Made by a program: the position numbers and the translations under genes. From Hyphomicrobiales bacterium (lineage in GTDB: Bacteria > Pseudomonadota > Alphaproteobacteria > Rhizobiales > Devosiaceae): a stretch of 39,895 bases of DNA. Under the pieces are notes generated by a model. It worked only from the letters and a program-made list of their open reading frames with translations, was not told the DNA's origin and searched no databases. The stretch covers positions 1-39,895 of the forward strand of contig JALSJY010000241.1 in NCBI GenBank assembly GCA_026989045.1. The letters run 5' to 3'. This document shows positions 1 to 8,046 of this stretch, piece by piece. The number at the start of each line of letters is the position of its first letter. The first letter of the stretch is position 1.

Positions 1-2
1 TA

Positions 3-1709
3 TTCCCCACCTCCCTTAAAATGGCAACAGGTCACATGCCTGTTTATTTTGAAGCAGCAGCGGTGATTATTGCTTTGGTGTTTTTGGGTCAGGTGCTTGA
101 ACTTCGTGCAAGAGAAAAAACAGGCAATGCAATTAAAGCCTTGCTTGATTTAGCTCCAAAAACTGCACGCCGCATCAATCCTGATGGATCTGAATATGAC
201 GCACCGCTTGAGAATATTTTACAAGGTGATCTCTTGCGTGTGCGTCCCGGTGAAAGCATTCCTGTTGATGGGGTGATTATTGAGGGAAATTCATCAATTG
301 ATGAAAGTATGATAACTGGAGAATCATTACCCGTTGCTAAGGGCGAAAAAGATGAAGTTACTGGCGGCACAATCAATAAAAATGGCTCTTTAATTATTAG
401 GGCTAACAAAGTTGGTGATGAAACAATGCTAGCTAAAATTATTGAAATGGTCGCCAATGCCCAGCGCTCACGTGCGCCAATTCAGGGCATGGTAGATAAG
501 GTAGCATCGTATTTTGTGCCTATTGTTGTCGCTGTGGCAATAATTGCCTTTATCGCTTGGAATTTATTTGGCCCATCACCTGCGCTTGTTTTGGCAATTG
601 TTTCAGCCGTCTCGGTGCTTATCATTGCTTGCCCTTGCGCGATGGGTTTGGCTACTCCAATGTCAATTATGACGGCGGCTGGCAAAGGAGCGCAAAATGG
701 TGTGCTGATAAAAGACGCTTCAGCGCTTGAACAAATGGCAAAAGTTGATGTGCTAATTGTTGATAAAACTGGCACGCTAACTATGGGCAAGCCAGAATTA
801 ACAGATGTGGTGATTTTTGATAAAACGCCTGAAAAATCCTTCCTCTCTCTTGTTGCAACGCTTGAAAATTCATCTGAGCACCCACTAGCCGAAGCAATAG
901 TTGGCGGCGCTAAACAGCGTGGTGCAAAAATGTCTAAGGCAAGTAAGTTTACCTCAATCACTGGCAAGGGCGTAAAAGCTATGGTCAATAAAAAGCAGGT
1001 AGCAATAGGCAATAAGGCAATGATGGACACGCTTGATATATCAACTGAAGAAGTTGAAAGCCAAGCAAATAAATTGCGTGAAACCGGTCGCACTACAATG
1101 TTTGTAGCAATCGATAATAAGCTTGCAGGGATTATTGCTGTTTCTGATCCAATTAAGCCAGAAACTAAAGACACGATTGAAAAACTACATGCGCTTGGTC
1201 TTAAAATCATCATGGCAACTGGTGATAATGAAAGAACCGCACAAGCTGTGGCAAATGAATTGGGCATTGATGAGGTGCTGGCTGGCGTGTTGCCTGAAGA
1301 TAAACAAGCGCTGGTAACAAGGCTACATAAAGAGGGTAAAATGGTTGCTATGGCAGGAGATGGAGTCAACGATGCACCAGCACTTGCGCAGGCCGATGTT
1401 GGCATCGCTATGGGAACGGGTGCTGATGTGGCAGTTGAAAGCGCTGGCATTACGCTTTTAGGAGGCGATTTAAGCGGCATTGTGCGTGCTAGAAAATTAG
1501 CCAAAGCGACAATTAAAAATATCAAACAAAATCTATTTTTTGCCTTTGCTTATAATGCCGCAGGTGTGCCTATTGCCGCTGGTATTTTATATCCCTTAAC
1601 TGGCACTTTGCTTTCACCAATGATTGCGGCGGCGGCGATGAGCCTGTCTTCTGTTTCGGTGATTTCTAATGCGCTAAGATTAAATAGGTTAAAACTAAAG
1701 GATAGTTAG
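3..1709 (+). CDS. copA: Copper-exporting P1B-type ATPase (CopA), 5'-partial
   Basis: This is the C-terminal part of a heavy-metal P-type ATPase that pumps Cu(+) out of the cytoplasm. The frame is open to the window edge, and codons 3-20 before the first ATG (21) already read as family sequence, so that ATG is internal and the N-terminal metal-binding domain and first membrane helices lie outside. Counting from ATG 21: the actuator motif TGES is at 99-102, the membrane metal site CPC at 204-206, the phosphorylation motif DKTGT at 248-252, then the HP motif (SEHPLAEA) and the hinge GDGVNDAP, all intact. The CPC motif marks a Cu/Ag subtype. Two C-terminal helices follow the hinge. The multicopper oxidase starts on the base after the stop codon, so the two are probably co-transcribed. 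Family assignment is firm; Cu rather than Ag is inferred from the CPC motif and the neighbour. Confidence 0.95.
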   Translation, partial: FPTSLKMATGHMPVYFEAAAVIIALVFLGQVLELRAREKTGNAIKALLDLAPKTARRINPDGSEYDAPLENILQGDLLRVRPGESIPVDGVIIEGNSSIDESMITGESLPVAKGEKDEVTGGTINKNGSLIIRANKVGDETMLAKIIEMVANAQRSRAPIQGMVDKVASYFVPIVVAVAIIAFIAWNLFGPSPALVLAIVSAVSVLIIACPCAMGLATPMSIMTAAGKGAQNGVLIKDASALEQMAKVDVLIVDKTGTLTMGKPELTDVVIFDKTPEKSFLSLVATLENSSEHPLAEAIVGGAKQRGAKMSKASKFTSITGKGVKAMVNKKQVAIGNKAMMDTLDISTEEVESQANKLRETGRTTMFVAIDNKLAGIIAVSDPIKPETKDTIEKLHALGLKIIMATGDNERTAQAVANELGIDEVLAGVLPEDKQALVTRLHKEGKMVAMAGDGVNDAPALAQADVGIAMGTGADVAVESAGITLLGGDLSGIVRARKLAKATIKNIKQNLFFAFAYNAAGVPIAAGILYPLTGTLLSPMIAAAAMSLSSVSVISNALRLNRLKLKDS

Positions 1710-3113
1710 ATGTCTATCAATCGGCGAAATATATTAAAATATGGCGCAGCTGGTGCGGCTTTTTTAGCTGCACCATTCTCGCTAAAAGTAAGCCAAGCTA
1801 GCCCTGACTTTTTTTCTATTACTGCCGCTCCAATTAAAAAAAGCTTAATGGGTGCGGGCGGACCACTTTCTGATCTTTGGCTCTATGATGGGCAGACTCC
1901 GGGTCCTGAAATTAGGATAAAGCAAGGTGAATATGTGATGGCGCGACTGGTCAATGAGCTAGAAGAGCCAACCACAATTCATTGGCACGGCATAAGAATT
2001 GACAATGCAATGGACGGCGTGCCGGGTTTGACGCAACAAGCGGTAATGCCGGGTGAGACATTTGATTATTATTTTTTAGCACCCGATGCTGGAACTTATT
2101 ATTATCACTCGCATAATAAAACGTGGTCACAGGTGGCACGTGGTCTTTATGGCCCGCTTATCATTGAAGAAAAAGATGAGATTTTTGACAAGGATCACGA
2201 TTTAACTTTGATAATTGATGATTGGCGCATTGGGCAAGATGGGAAGTTAGATCTCGCTTCACTTGGCTCAATGATGGATTGGTCGCATGGCGGACGGCTT
2301 GGCAATCTGCTCACAGTAAACTCACAAAATCAGCCAAGTTTTAAGCTAAATGCTGGTGAAGATTATCGCCTTCGTTTAATAAATGCCGCTAATTCTAGAA
2401 TTTTAGAAATTGATCCAAGCCGGTTTGACGCAAAAATTTTGGCCTATGATGGGCAGTCAATTGGTGAGCCTAAAAAATTATCATACTCGCCATTGTTATT
2501 AGGACCTGCGCAAAGGGTTGATTTGTTAATCACTCCTAAAGCAGGAGGTGATTTTTCGCTTGAAGAATTATCGAGCGGGCAAGCCTATGCTTTTGCTAAT
2601 TTTGAAATAGTGGGCGAAAAATCTGTTACGCCTTCTTTGAAACAATTACCGCTAAATTCTATCCCTGAACCTGATATTAAAAATGCAAAAATATTTCCAT
2701 TGAAAATGAGTGGCGGCGCAATGCGTAGAGTTGGCGATATTTATTATCAGGGCAAGAAACTTCAGGGTGACGATTTTAGAAATACTGGTCAGGTTTGGGC
2801 GTTTAATGGGGTTGCTAACCTGCCTGAAAAGCCGTTTTTTACAGTTAAGCAGGGCGAAACAGTAATAATTGAAACCATAAATGATACTAATTTTATTCAC
2901 GCAATGCACGTGCATGGGCATCATTTTAGAGTAATTGATAGAAGCGGCTCTGATATTGATGAGGGCAACCCATGGCGCGATACTTTTTTAATTGGCTCAG
3001 AGCAAACAGTAAAAATCGCCTTTGTCGCCGATAACAAGGGCAAATGGCTCTATCATTGCCACATGCTTGAACATGCCGCGGCTGGCATGATTACATGGTT
3101 TGAAGTTGTTTAA
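1710..3113 (+). CDS. Periplasmic multicopper oxidase (CueO/CopA-like), Tat-exported
   Basis: A 467-residue three-domain multicopper oxidase, probably oxidising Cu(I) or organic substrates in the periplasm with O2 as acceptor. The N-terminus has a twin-arginine-type signal (NRRNILK, then a hydrophobic stretch ending near residue 30, SQA). All four copper motifs are visible: HWHG at 91-94, HSH at 133-135, HVHGHH near 397-402 and the C-terminal HCHMLEH at 449-455, with Cys450 as T1 ligand and Met460 as likely axial ligand. There is no Met-rich insert as in E. coli CueO. The start ATG abuts the stop codon of the copper ATPase, which implies translational coupling and a shared copper-detoxification role. 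The exact substrate cannot be read from sequence. Confidence 0.93.
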   Translation: MSINRRNILKYGAAGAAFLAAPFSLKVSQASPDFFSITAAPIKKSLMGAGGPLSDLWLYDGQTPGPEIRIKQGEYVMARLVNELEEPTTIHWHGIRIDNAMDGVPGLTQQAVMPGETFDYYFLAPDAGTYYYHSHNKTWSQVARGLYGPLIIEEKDEIFDKDHDLTLIIDDWRIGQDGKLDLASLGSMMDWSHGGRLGNLLTVNSQNQPSFKLNAGEDYRLRLINAANSRILEIDPSRFDAKILAYDGQSIGEPKKLSYSPLLLGPAQRVDLLITPKAGGDFSLEELSSGQAYAFANFEIVGEKSVTPSLKQLPLNSIPEPDIKNAKIFPLKMSGGAMRRVGDIYYQGKKLQGDDFRNTGQVWAFNGVANLPEKPFFTVKQGETVIIETINDTNFIHAMHVHGHHFRVIDRSGSDIDEGNPWRDTFLIGSEQTVKIAFVADNKGKWLYHCHMLEHAAAGMITWFEVV

Positions 3114-3137
3114 ATTCGATAGAAAGGGGTTTGTGTA

Positions 3138-3521
3138 TTACGCCTTAGTCACGCCAGGACGAGTAGCAATGAATAAAGAAACAATACCAAGCACAGCGGC
3201 TTGAATTGCTAAGAAAATTAAGCCAAGGCCAAATAATACTGAGATAGCAAAGGTAGCAAAGATTGCGAAAATTGCTTTATATTTGGTTTTTGTAGCTATT
3301 GCGCCATGTTCTTGCCAATCGTTAATCAGTGGGCCAAATTGGCGATGATTAAGCAGCCAAGCATGTAAGCGCTCAGATGAGCGGGCGAATGAATAAGTTG
3401 CAATTAGCAGAAATACCGTGGTTGGCATAAGTGGTAAAATCGCGCCAATAAAAGCTAAAGCAAGTGTGACACACCCAAGGCTCAGCCATAAAATTCTTTT
3501 TGCTGTAAATTTTTGTTTCAT
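3138..3521 (-). CDS. DUF454 (YbaN-like) inner-membrane protein
   Basis: A small 127-residue membrane protein of the DUF454/YbaN family. The family signature is visible: an N-terminal helix rich in small residues followed by LPLMPTTVFLL, then the SFARSSERLHAWLLNH segment and a FGPLINDW motif, and two further hydrophobic helices at the C-terminus. Function of the family is unknown. It lies convergent to the multicopper oxidase (24 bases between the stop codons) and divergent from the L,D-transpeptidase, so it is probably a single-gene unit. The Shine-Dalgarno sequence in front of the ATG is weak. Confidence 0.85.
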   Translation of the reverse strand: MKQKFTAKRILWLSLGCVTLALAFIGAILPLMPTTVFLLIATYSFARSSERLHAWLLNHRQFGPLINDWQEHGAIATKTKYKAIFAIFATFAISVLFGLGLIFLAIQAAVLGIVSLFIATRPGVTKA

Positions 3522-3852
3522 AAATCTAGCTCATTAATTTTAAACTTATCACAGCAAATGATAATATTTAAAAGTAAATCAGGCGTATATTTTTATTATC
3601 AGTTCAAATTCTGGTTAATAAGACTAAAATATTTCATTAGTAAAATCGGCTAGCAACTTAGTATTAGGAGCTATCACTAATATAACGATTATCCTCGTTA
3701 ATGTTATCAGCTAGAATGACGCTTTAAGTGCCTATAATTATCATAATTGCATCACAACATTGTCATAATTTGTTTGTGGTAAAATTAACTATCTCAATAT
3801 ATTTATTGCACAATGATATTTAGGTTGATTTTAATAGTGAAAGAATTTTGCA
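3522..3852. other. Divergent intergenic region, no gene seen
   Basis: 331 AT-rich bases between the DUF454 gene and the L,D-transpeptidase gene. It must hold both promoters, but I see no convincing -35/-10 pair. Two short palindromes are present: TAACGA/TCGTTA (3683-3700, 6-base loop) and the odd palindrome AATTATCATAATT (3736-3748). Neither matches a known operator I recognise. Confidence 0.5.
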
Positions 3853-4542
3853 ATGGGTAAAAAAACATTGATTTCTAGAAGAATTTTCACTTCTGGGGCG
3901 GTTAGTTTATTGGGACTAACAATAGCAGGTTGCTCAAGCAATTCCTCAAGACAATCAACACAATTATCAAAATTTTCTCACGCTAGTAGTGTAAGTGAAA
4001 TTGCTAGTATGTATGGTCCAATAAAAAATGAGCGCTTTCCCATTCCCGCTGTTCCTCTAAAGCAAGTCTCATCAAAATATTATCGCCAACAAATTTCATA
4101 TAAAACAAAAGAAAAAGTAGGCACTGTCATTGTTGATACTAAAAATTTCTATGCCTATTTGGTGCAAGAAAATGGCAAGGCGATGCGTTATGGTGTTGGC
4201 TTGGGTCGTGCGGGCTTTGAGTGGTCAGGTCGTGCAAATATTGCATGGAAAAGAAAATGGCCAACCTGGACACCGCCCAGCGAAATGATTAAGCGCCAAC
4301 CAGAGTTAGAAAAATATTCTGCAGCAAATGGCGGAATGGAGCCAGGGCTGGCAAACCCTTTGGGAGCAAGAGCGCTTTATATATTTAAAAATGGCAAAGA
4401 TACGCTTTATCGCTTGCATGGAACTTCAGAGGCTTTTTCAATTGGCAAAGCCGTATCTAGTGGTTGTGTAAGGTTTTTAAATCAAGATATTATTGATCTT
4501 TATCGACGCGTACCAAGCAATTCAACCATTGTAGTTATCTAA
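3853..4542 (+). CDS. L,D-transpeptidase (YkuD domain) lipoprotein
   Basis: A 229-residue peptidoglycan-modifying enzyme of the YkuD/ErfK family that forms 3-3 cross-links or attaches proteins to the wall. The N-terminus combines a twin-arginine-like start (SRRIF) with a lipobox (TIAGC, Cys27), so it is probably a periplasm-facing lipoprotein. The catalytic block is intact: YRLHGT near 186-191 and SSGCVR at 202-207, with Cys205 as nucleophile. The conserved WPTWTPP segment upstream is typical of alphaproteobacterial members. The cytochrome c gene follows after 21 bases on the same strand and may be co-transcribed. Confidence 0.93.
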   Translation: MGKKTLISRRIFTSGAVSLLGLTIAGCSSNSSRQSTQLSKFSHASSVSEIASMYGPIKNERFPIPAVPLKQVSSKYYRQQISYKTKEKVGTVIVDTKNFYAYLVQENGKAMRYGVGLGRAGFEWSGRANIAWKRKWPTWTPPSEMIKRQPELEKYSAANGGMEPGLANPLGARALYIFKNGKDTLYRLHGTSEAFSIGKAVSSGCVRFLNQDIIDLYRRVPSNSTIVVI

Positions 4543-4563
4543 TTAAATTTAAGCACATAAGTT

Positions 4564-5043
4564 ATGAAAAACACTAAACTGATAATAGCTTTTATAATTA
4601 TTGCTATTATCAGTGCGGGTGGGTTTTATTATCTAAAACCTCAATCAAACATAAAATTAGGTGCAATATTTTCTCCAGATGATAAAAAACTGGTGGCGTT
4701 TGGCAAAAAATTATATGCAAATAATTGCGCCTCTTGTCATGGTATGAATCTTGAGGGCGAGAGGGATTGGAAAAATAGAAATGAGCAGGGACTTTTACCT
4801 GCTCCACCGCATGATGAAACTGGTCACACTTGGCATCATAATGATGAGACATTATTCTCATTAACAAAATATGGCTTAGCAAAAACTGCTAATCTCAAAG
4901 ATTACAAAACCAACATGCCAATATATGAAAATATTTTATCTGATGAAAAAATAATCTCAATAATGTCCTATGTAAAATCAACTTGGCCAGATGAAATTAT
5001 TGAGCGTCATGATCAGTTAAATGCTAATCAAGCGCAACAATAA
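4564..5043 (+). CDS. Membrane-anchored mono-heme cytochrome c
   Basis: A 159-residue class I c-type cytochrome. Residues 5-24 form one hydrophobic helix that acts as uncleaved anchor or signal. The single heme site is CASCH (55-59), within YANNCASCHGMNLEG, and the methionine ligand is probably the Met of TNMPIYE in the C-terminal part, followed by the usual final helix (DEKIISIMSYVKSTWP). Small cytochromes of this sort occur beside multicopper oxidases and copper genes in alphaproteobacteria and may carry electrons for them; that link is inferred from position. The stop codon is only two bases from the stop of the convergent permease gene, with no terminator between. Confidence 0.9.
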   Translation: MKNTKLIIAFIIIAIISAGGFYYLKPQSNIKLGAIFSPDDKKLVAFGKKLYANNCASCHGMNLEGERDWKNRNEQGLLPAPPHDETGHTWHHNDETLFSLTKYGLAKTANLKDYKTNMPIYENILSDEKIISIMSYVKSTWPDEIIERHDQLNANQAQQ

Positions 5044-5045
5044 TA

Positions 5046-5903
5046 TTAGCTTTTCTCACCTTTTTGAAAAAATATCATCACCAATGCAAGCGCTGATGAG
5101 CCTATCATCAATAATAATGAAACCGCATTTAGCACGGGTGTTGAGCCTTCTTTGAGCCTATCAAACATGGTGATGGTTAGTGGTGCATCTGATCCAACCA
5201 GCATAAGAGTAGTATTAAAATTCTCAAAACTCATTAACAGGGCAACAATGCCAGCACCAATAATAGCTGGGCGTAAAAACGGTAATGTCACGTGATAAAT
5301 TGCCTGCCAAGGCGTTGCGCCAAGATTAAGCGCTGCTTCTTCTAATGAGCTATCAAATTTTTTCAAACGTGCCGCAATAACCAAAGTTGCAATGGTTGTA
5401 ATGAATGAGAACTGCCCCAAAACCACCAGCGTTAAACCCGGCCTTAATGCTTCAATTTCCCAACCAGTTAAATTCTCAACTCCGTTCGCTACAAAATTTG
5501 AAAAAACTAAAATTGAAATCCCAAGAATAATTCCAGGAATAACTAATGGCAAAAGCATAAGCACATATAAAAATCCCTTGAATTTAAACTCGGCTCGCTC
5601 AAACAAAAACGCATTGATAGTGCCAACTGTAATCGAGAGAACAGAAACACAAAGCGCAACAAATGCAGAAGTGCCAATAGAGCGCATTATTCGTCTTTCA
5701 TGAAACACCCCAAGCCAAGGTTGCTCAGTGCCAAAAAACCAAGTCCAGGTAAAACCTTCCCAAGGCAGTGAGGGAAATTGTGAATCATTAAAAGCAAACA
5801 CCGCCACCACTGTTAATGGCAAAGCAAGATAAATGAAAAACAAGACTACATAAGAATTATAGATGGTTTTAACAAATGGATTTTGTTTAATGCTCGGAAT
5901 CAT
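5046..5903 (-). CDS. potC: Polyamine ABC transporter permease (PotC/YdcV type)
   Basis: A 285-residue inner-membrane permease, last gene of the pot operon. It has about six helices and the binding-protein-dependent permease signature (EEAALNLGATPWQAIYHVTLPFLRP) that contacts the ATPase. The N-terminal NSYVVLFFIYLALPL and the FNDSQFPSLPWEGFTWTWF segment are typical of PotC/PotI/YdcV. It pairs with PotB to form the channel for putrescine or spermidine. Three bases separate it from the potB stop codon. The exact polyamine, or another PotD-family ligand, cannot be fixed from sequence. Confidence 0.92.
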   Translation of the reverse strand: MIPSIKQNPFVKTIYNSYVVLFFIYLALPLTVVAVFAFNDSQFPSLPWEGFTWTWFFGTEQPWLGVFHERRIMRSIGTSAFVALCVSVLSITVGTINAFLFERAEFKFKGFLYVLMLLPLVIPGIILGISILVFSNFVANGVENLTGWEIEALRPGLTLVVLGQFSFITTIATLVIAARLKKFDSSLEEAALNLGATPWQAIYHVTLPFLRPAIIGAGIVALLMSFENFNTTLMLVGSDAPLTITMFDRLKEGSTPVLNAVSLLLMIGSSALALVMIFFQKGEKS

Positions 5904-5906
5904 TTT

Positions 5907-6767
5907 CTATCCCATCGTCTTAGCTAAAGTTTGGCCAGAAAATTTAAGCCCCAGCCAGACTATGAGCGAGGATAGGCCAAGCAATAAAAATCCAAATGCT
6001 GCCCCCTGCTCCCAATTAAATCGAGTGATAAATTGGCTATAAATCATGCCAGTAAACCATAGCGAGGATTTTCCACCCAATAATATCGGCGTGAGATAAT
6101 TACCAAGTGAGAGCATAAACACCACGATTGAGCCGGTAACAATTCCTGGAATAGCGTGAGGAATAACTATATTTTTCATTATCGAAAAACCATTGCCACC
6201 CAAATCATAACCTGCCTCAATCAAACTATCATCTAAACTATCTAGCGTAGTAATAAGTGGCACAACCATAAACAGCATCGAAGTATAAACAAGCCCAACC
6301 ATAATCGCTCCATCATTATAAAGCATTTCTATTGGCTGATTTACTACACCACTCCATTGCAAGAAACTTGAAATAACCCCTGTTTCTCTTAGCAAAATCA
6401 TCCAACCAAAAGTTCGCACAAGCTCTGAAACCCAAAACGGCACGAGGCACAATAAAAACAGAGCCATCTTCATTCGCCCTTTGGCTATTTTGGCAATATA
6501 ATAAGCAATAGGAAAGCCAATAAGTAGCGTTAAAAAGGTTGCGAATATTGACATATAGGCAGTGCGGGCAAATGTATTCCAATAAAGCGGCTCAGTAAAA
6601 AATGTCATATAATTGCCAAAGCCAAACTCATATAGACGCACTCCAACTTTTTCGCGCAAAGATACATAAAGCATATCGAGATGCGGAATAATAATAAGCG
6701 TTGTTAGCCATAATAATAGCGGCGACATCAACAGGATGAGACCAAGTTTTGTGCGTGGTCCAATCAT
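5907..6767 (-). CDS. potB: Polyamine ABC transporter permease (PotB/YdcU type)
   Basis: A 286-residue permease with six predicted helices and the ABC-contact loop (EAGYDLGGNGFSIMKNIVIPHAIPG). I place the start at the ATG at 6767, not the upstream in-frame ATG at 6797. This gives a 4-base ATGA overlap with the potA stop codon, an AGGA sequence at suitable distance, and a protein beginning MIGPRTKLGL with a normal first helix. The overlap suggests translational coupling with potA. It forms the heterodimeric channel with PotC for import of putrescine/spermidine-type ligands delivered by the periplasmic binding protein. Confidence 0.92.
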   Translation of the reverse strand: MIGPRTKLGLILLMSPLLLWLTTLIIIPHLDMLYVSLREKVGVRLYEFGFGNYMTFFTEPLYWNTFARTAYMSIFATFLTLLIGFPIAYYIAKIAKGRMKMALFLLCLVPFWVSELVRTFGWMILLRETGVISSFLQWSGVVNQPIEMLYNDGAIMVGLVYTSMLFMVVPLITTLDSLDDSLIEAGYDLGGNGFSIMKNIVIPHAIPGIVTGSIVVFMLSLGNYLTPILLGGKSSLWFTGMIYSQFITRFNWEQGAAFGFLLLGLSSLIVWLGLKFSGQTLAKTMG

Positions 6768-7882
6768 TGTTGGATATCCTCTTTTACAGTAAAACAAGTT
6801 GCTTGATCATGTTGCCAACCAATATGAATTTCCTGCCCCTTATTAAGACTAGCAAACTCTCCAGTTTGCGGGATAGCTACATCTATTTCTGCACCATCTT
6901 TTGGATTGCGCACCAACACTCTTGAATTTGCGCCATTAAACAGGACATTGCCAACCACGCCTTTAATTTTATTTTCCATTTTAGCAATATCATTTGCTTT
7001 TAATCCAAGCAAAACTGATTCAGGGCGCACAAAAGCTTTCACATTCTGCCCCTTTTTTATTACCTCGCCATTAGTTTGTGCAATAAGAGTAAAACCATCA
7101 TTCGTTCGAATTTTTACGCTGTCTTTTTTTACTGTTTCAACAATTCCAGACCATTGGTTGCTCTCGCCAACAAAGCCAGCAACAAAAGCAGTTTTTGGAT
7201 TATAATAAAGCTCTCGAGATGTTCCAACTTGCTCAAAAATCCCCTCATTCATCACTGCCACCTGATCGCTCATAACTAGAGCTTCTGATTGATCATGCGT
7301 AATATAAATAAAGGTGGTGTTAAATTCGCTTTGTAGTTTTTTAAGCTCAACCTTCATATGTTCACGCAATTTTAAATCAAGCGCTCCAAGCGGCTCATCT
7401 AGCAACAACACATCAGGATCAAGCACCATACATCGAGCAATGGCAATGCGCTGTTTTTGCCCACCAGAAAGCTGATCGGCTTGGCGCTCCTCAACTCCAG
7501 GCAGCCCAACTCTTTCAAGCACTTCACCAACTTTTTGCTTGATAGTGGCACTATCTTCACCACGCCGCTTTAGACCAAAGGCAATATTTTCATAAATATT
7601 CATCATTGGGAAAAGTGCTAAATGCTGAAATACCATGTTAACAGGACGTTTATTTGGCGGCTCATTAACCACCGACTTCCCCTTAATAAGAATATCGCCA
7701 GCGCTTGGCTCTATGAACCCGGCAACCATTCTTAAAAGTGTGGTTTTGCCGCAACCAGAGGGGCCAAGAATTGAAAAAAAACTACCCTTTGGCACAGAAA
7801 ATGAAACATTATTCACCGCGGTAAAATCACCAAATTTTTTATTCACTTTAATGCAGTCTAAATCGGAAGCATTTTCATTCAT
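6764..7882 (-). CDS. potA: Polyamine ABC transporter ATP-binding protein (PotA type)
   Basis: A 372-residue ATPase subunit energising polyamine uptake. Walker A GPSGCGKTT is at 40-48, the ABC signature LSGGQKQR at 138-145, Walker B with LLLDEP around 159-164, and the H-loop in YITHDQSEA. The C-terminal third (from about residue 245) matches the TOBE regulatory domain, including FVRPESVLL. The length fits PotA/PotG. It follows potD in the same direction but 164 bases away, behind a hairpin terminator, so it is probably transcribed at a lower level than potD or from its own start. It overlaps potB by 4 bases. Confidence 0.95.
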   Translation of the reverse strand: MNENASDLDCIKVNKKFGDFTAVNNVSFSVPKGSFFSILGPSGCGKTTLLRMVAGFIEPSAGDILIKGKSVVNEPPNKRPVNMVFQHLALFPMMNIYENIAFGLKRRGEDSATIKQKVGEVLERVGLPGVEERQADQLSGGQKQRIAIARCMVLDPDVLLLDEPLGALDLKLREHMKVELKKLQSEFNTTFIYITHDQSEALVMSDQVAVMNEGIFEQVGTSRELYYNPKTAFVAGFVGESNQWSGIVETVKKDSVKIRTNDGFTLIAQTNGEVIKKGQNVKAFVRPESVLLGLKANDIAKMENKIKGVVGNVLFNGANSRVLVRNPKDGAEIDVAIPQTGEFASLNKGQEIHIGWQHDQATCFTVKEDIQQ

Positions 7883-7909
7883 TTTTTTCTCTTATTTATA
7901 GTAAATCTA

Positions 7910-7994
7910 CTTCGCTTTGCTCAGTATGACATCGAATTAGGTCAGCATAATTATTCTTAACCATAGCACTTGTGTTACCCTGAGCAAAGCGAAG
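7910..7994. repeat. REP-like intergenic inverted repeat
   Basis: Two perfect 15-base arms, CTTCGCTTTGCTCAG (7910-7924) and CTGAGCAAAGCGAAG (7980-7994), face each other across 55 bases between potD and potA. Similarity continues weakly outward (ACA near 7929-7931 against TGT near 7973-7975). The core resembles the widespread intergenic CCCTTCGCTTTGCTCAGGGT repeats known from many bacterial genomes; that likeness is from memory. It can fold as a long hairpin on either strand, and on the minus strand it lies in the transcript between potD and potA. Confidence 0.75.
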
Positions 7995-8000
7995 GGTCTT

Positions 8001-8033
8001 GCGTTAAAAATGGCGCTCAAATTTTGAGCGCCA
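8001..8033 (-). terminator. Rho-independent terminator after potD
   Basis: On the minus strand, 13 bases beyond the potD stop codon, arms TGGCGCTCAAA and TTTGAGCGCCA (8011-8021 / 8023-8033) form a GC-rich stem, followed at once by five T residues (8006-8010). This is a textbook intrinsic terminator. Because potABC lie downstream on the same strand, it probably attenuates read-through and gives excess binding protein. Confidence 0.88.
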
Positions 8034-8046
8034 CTTAAGTCTTAAT

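Noticed and set aside
482..1525. Long open frame (347 codons) antisense to the copper ATPase
   Set aside because: It mirrors an unmistakable P-type ATPase, has Ser/Ile/Thr-rich low-complexity content and no family motif or ribosome binding site.
3760..3785. Promoter TTGTCA...TAAAAT before the L,D-transpeptidase gene
   Set aside because: The spacer between the two hexamers is only 14 bases, too short for a sigma-70 promoter.
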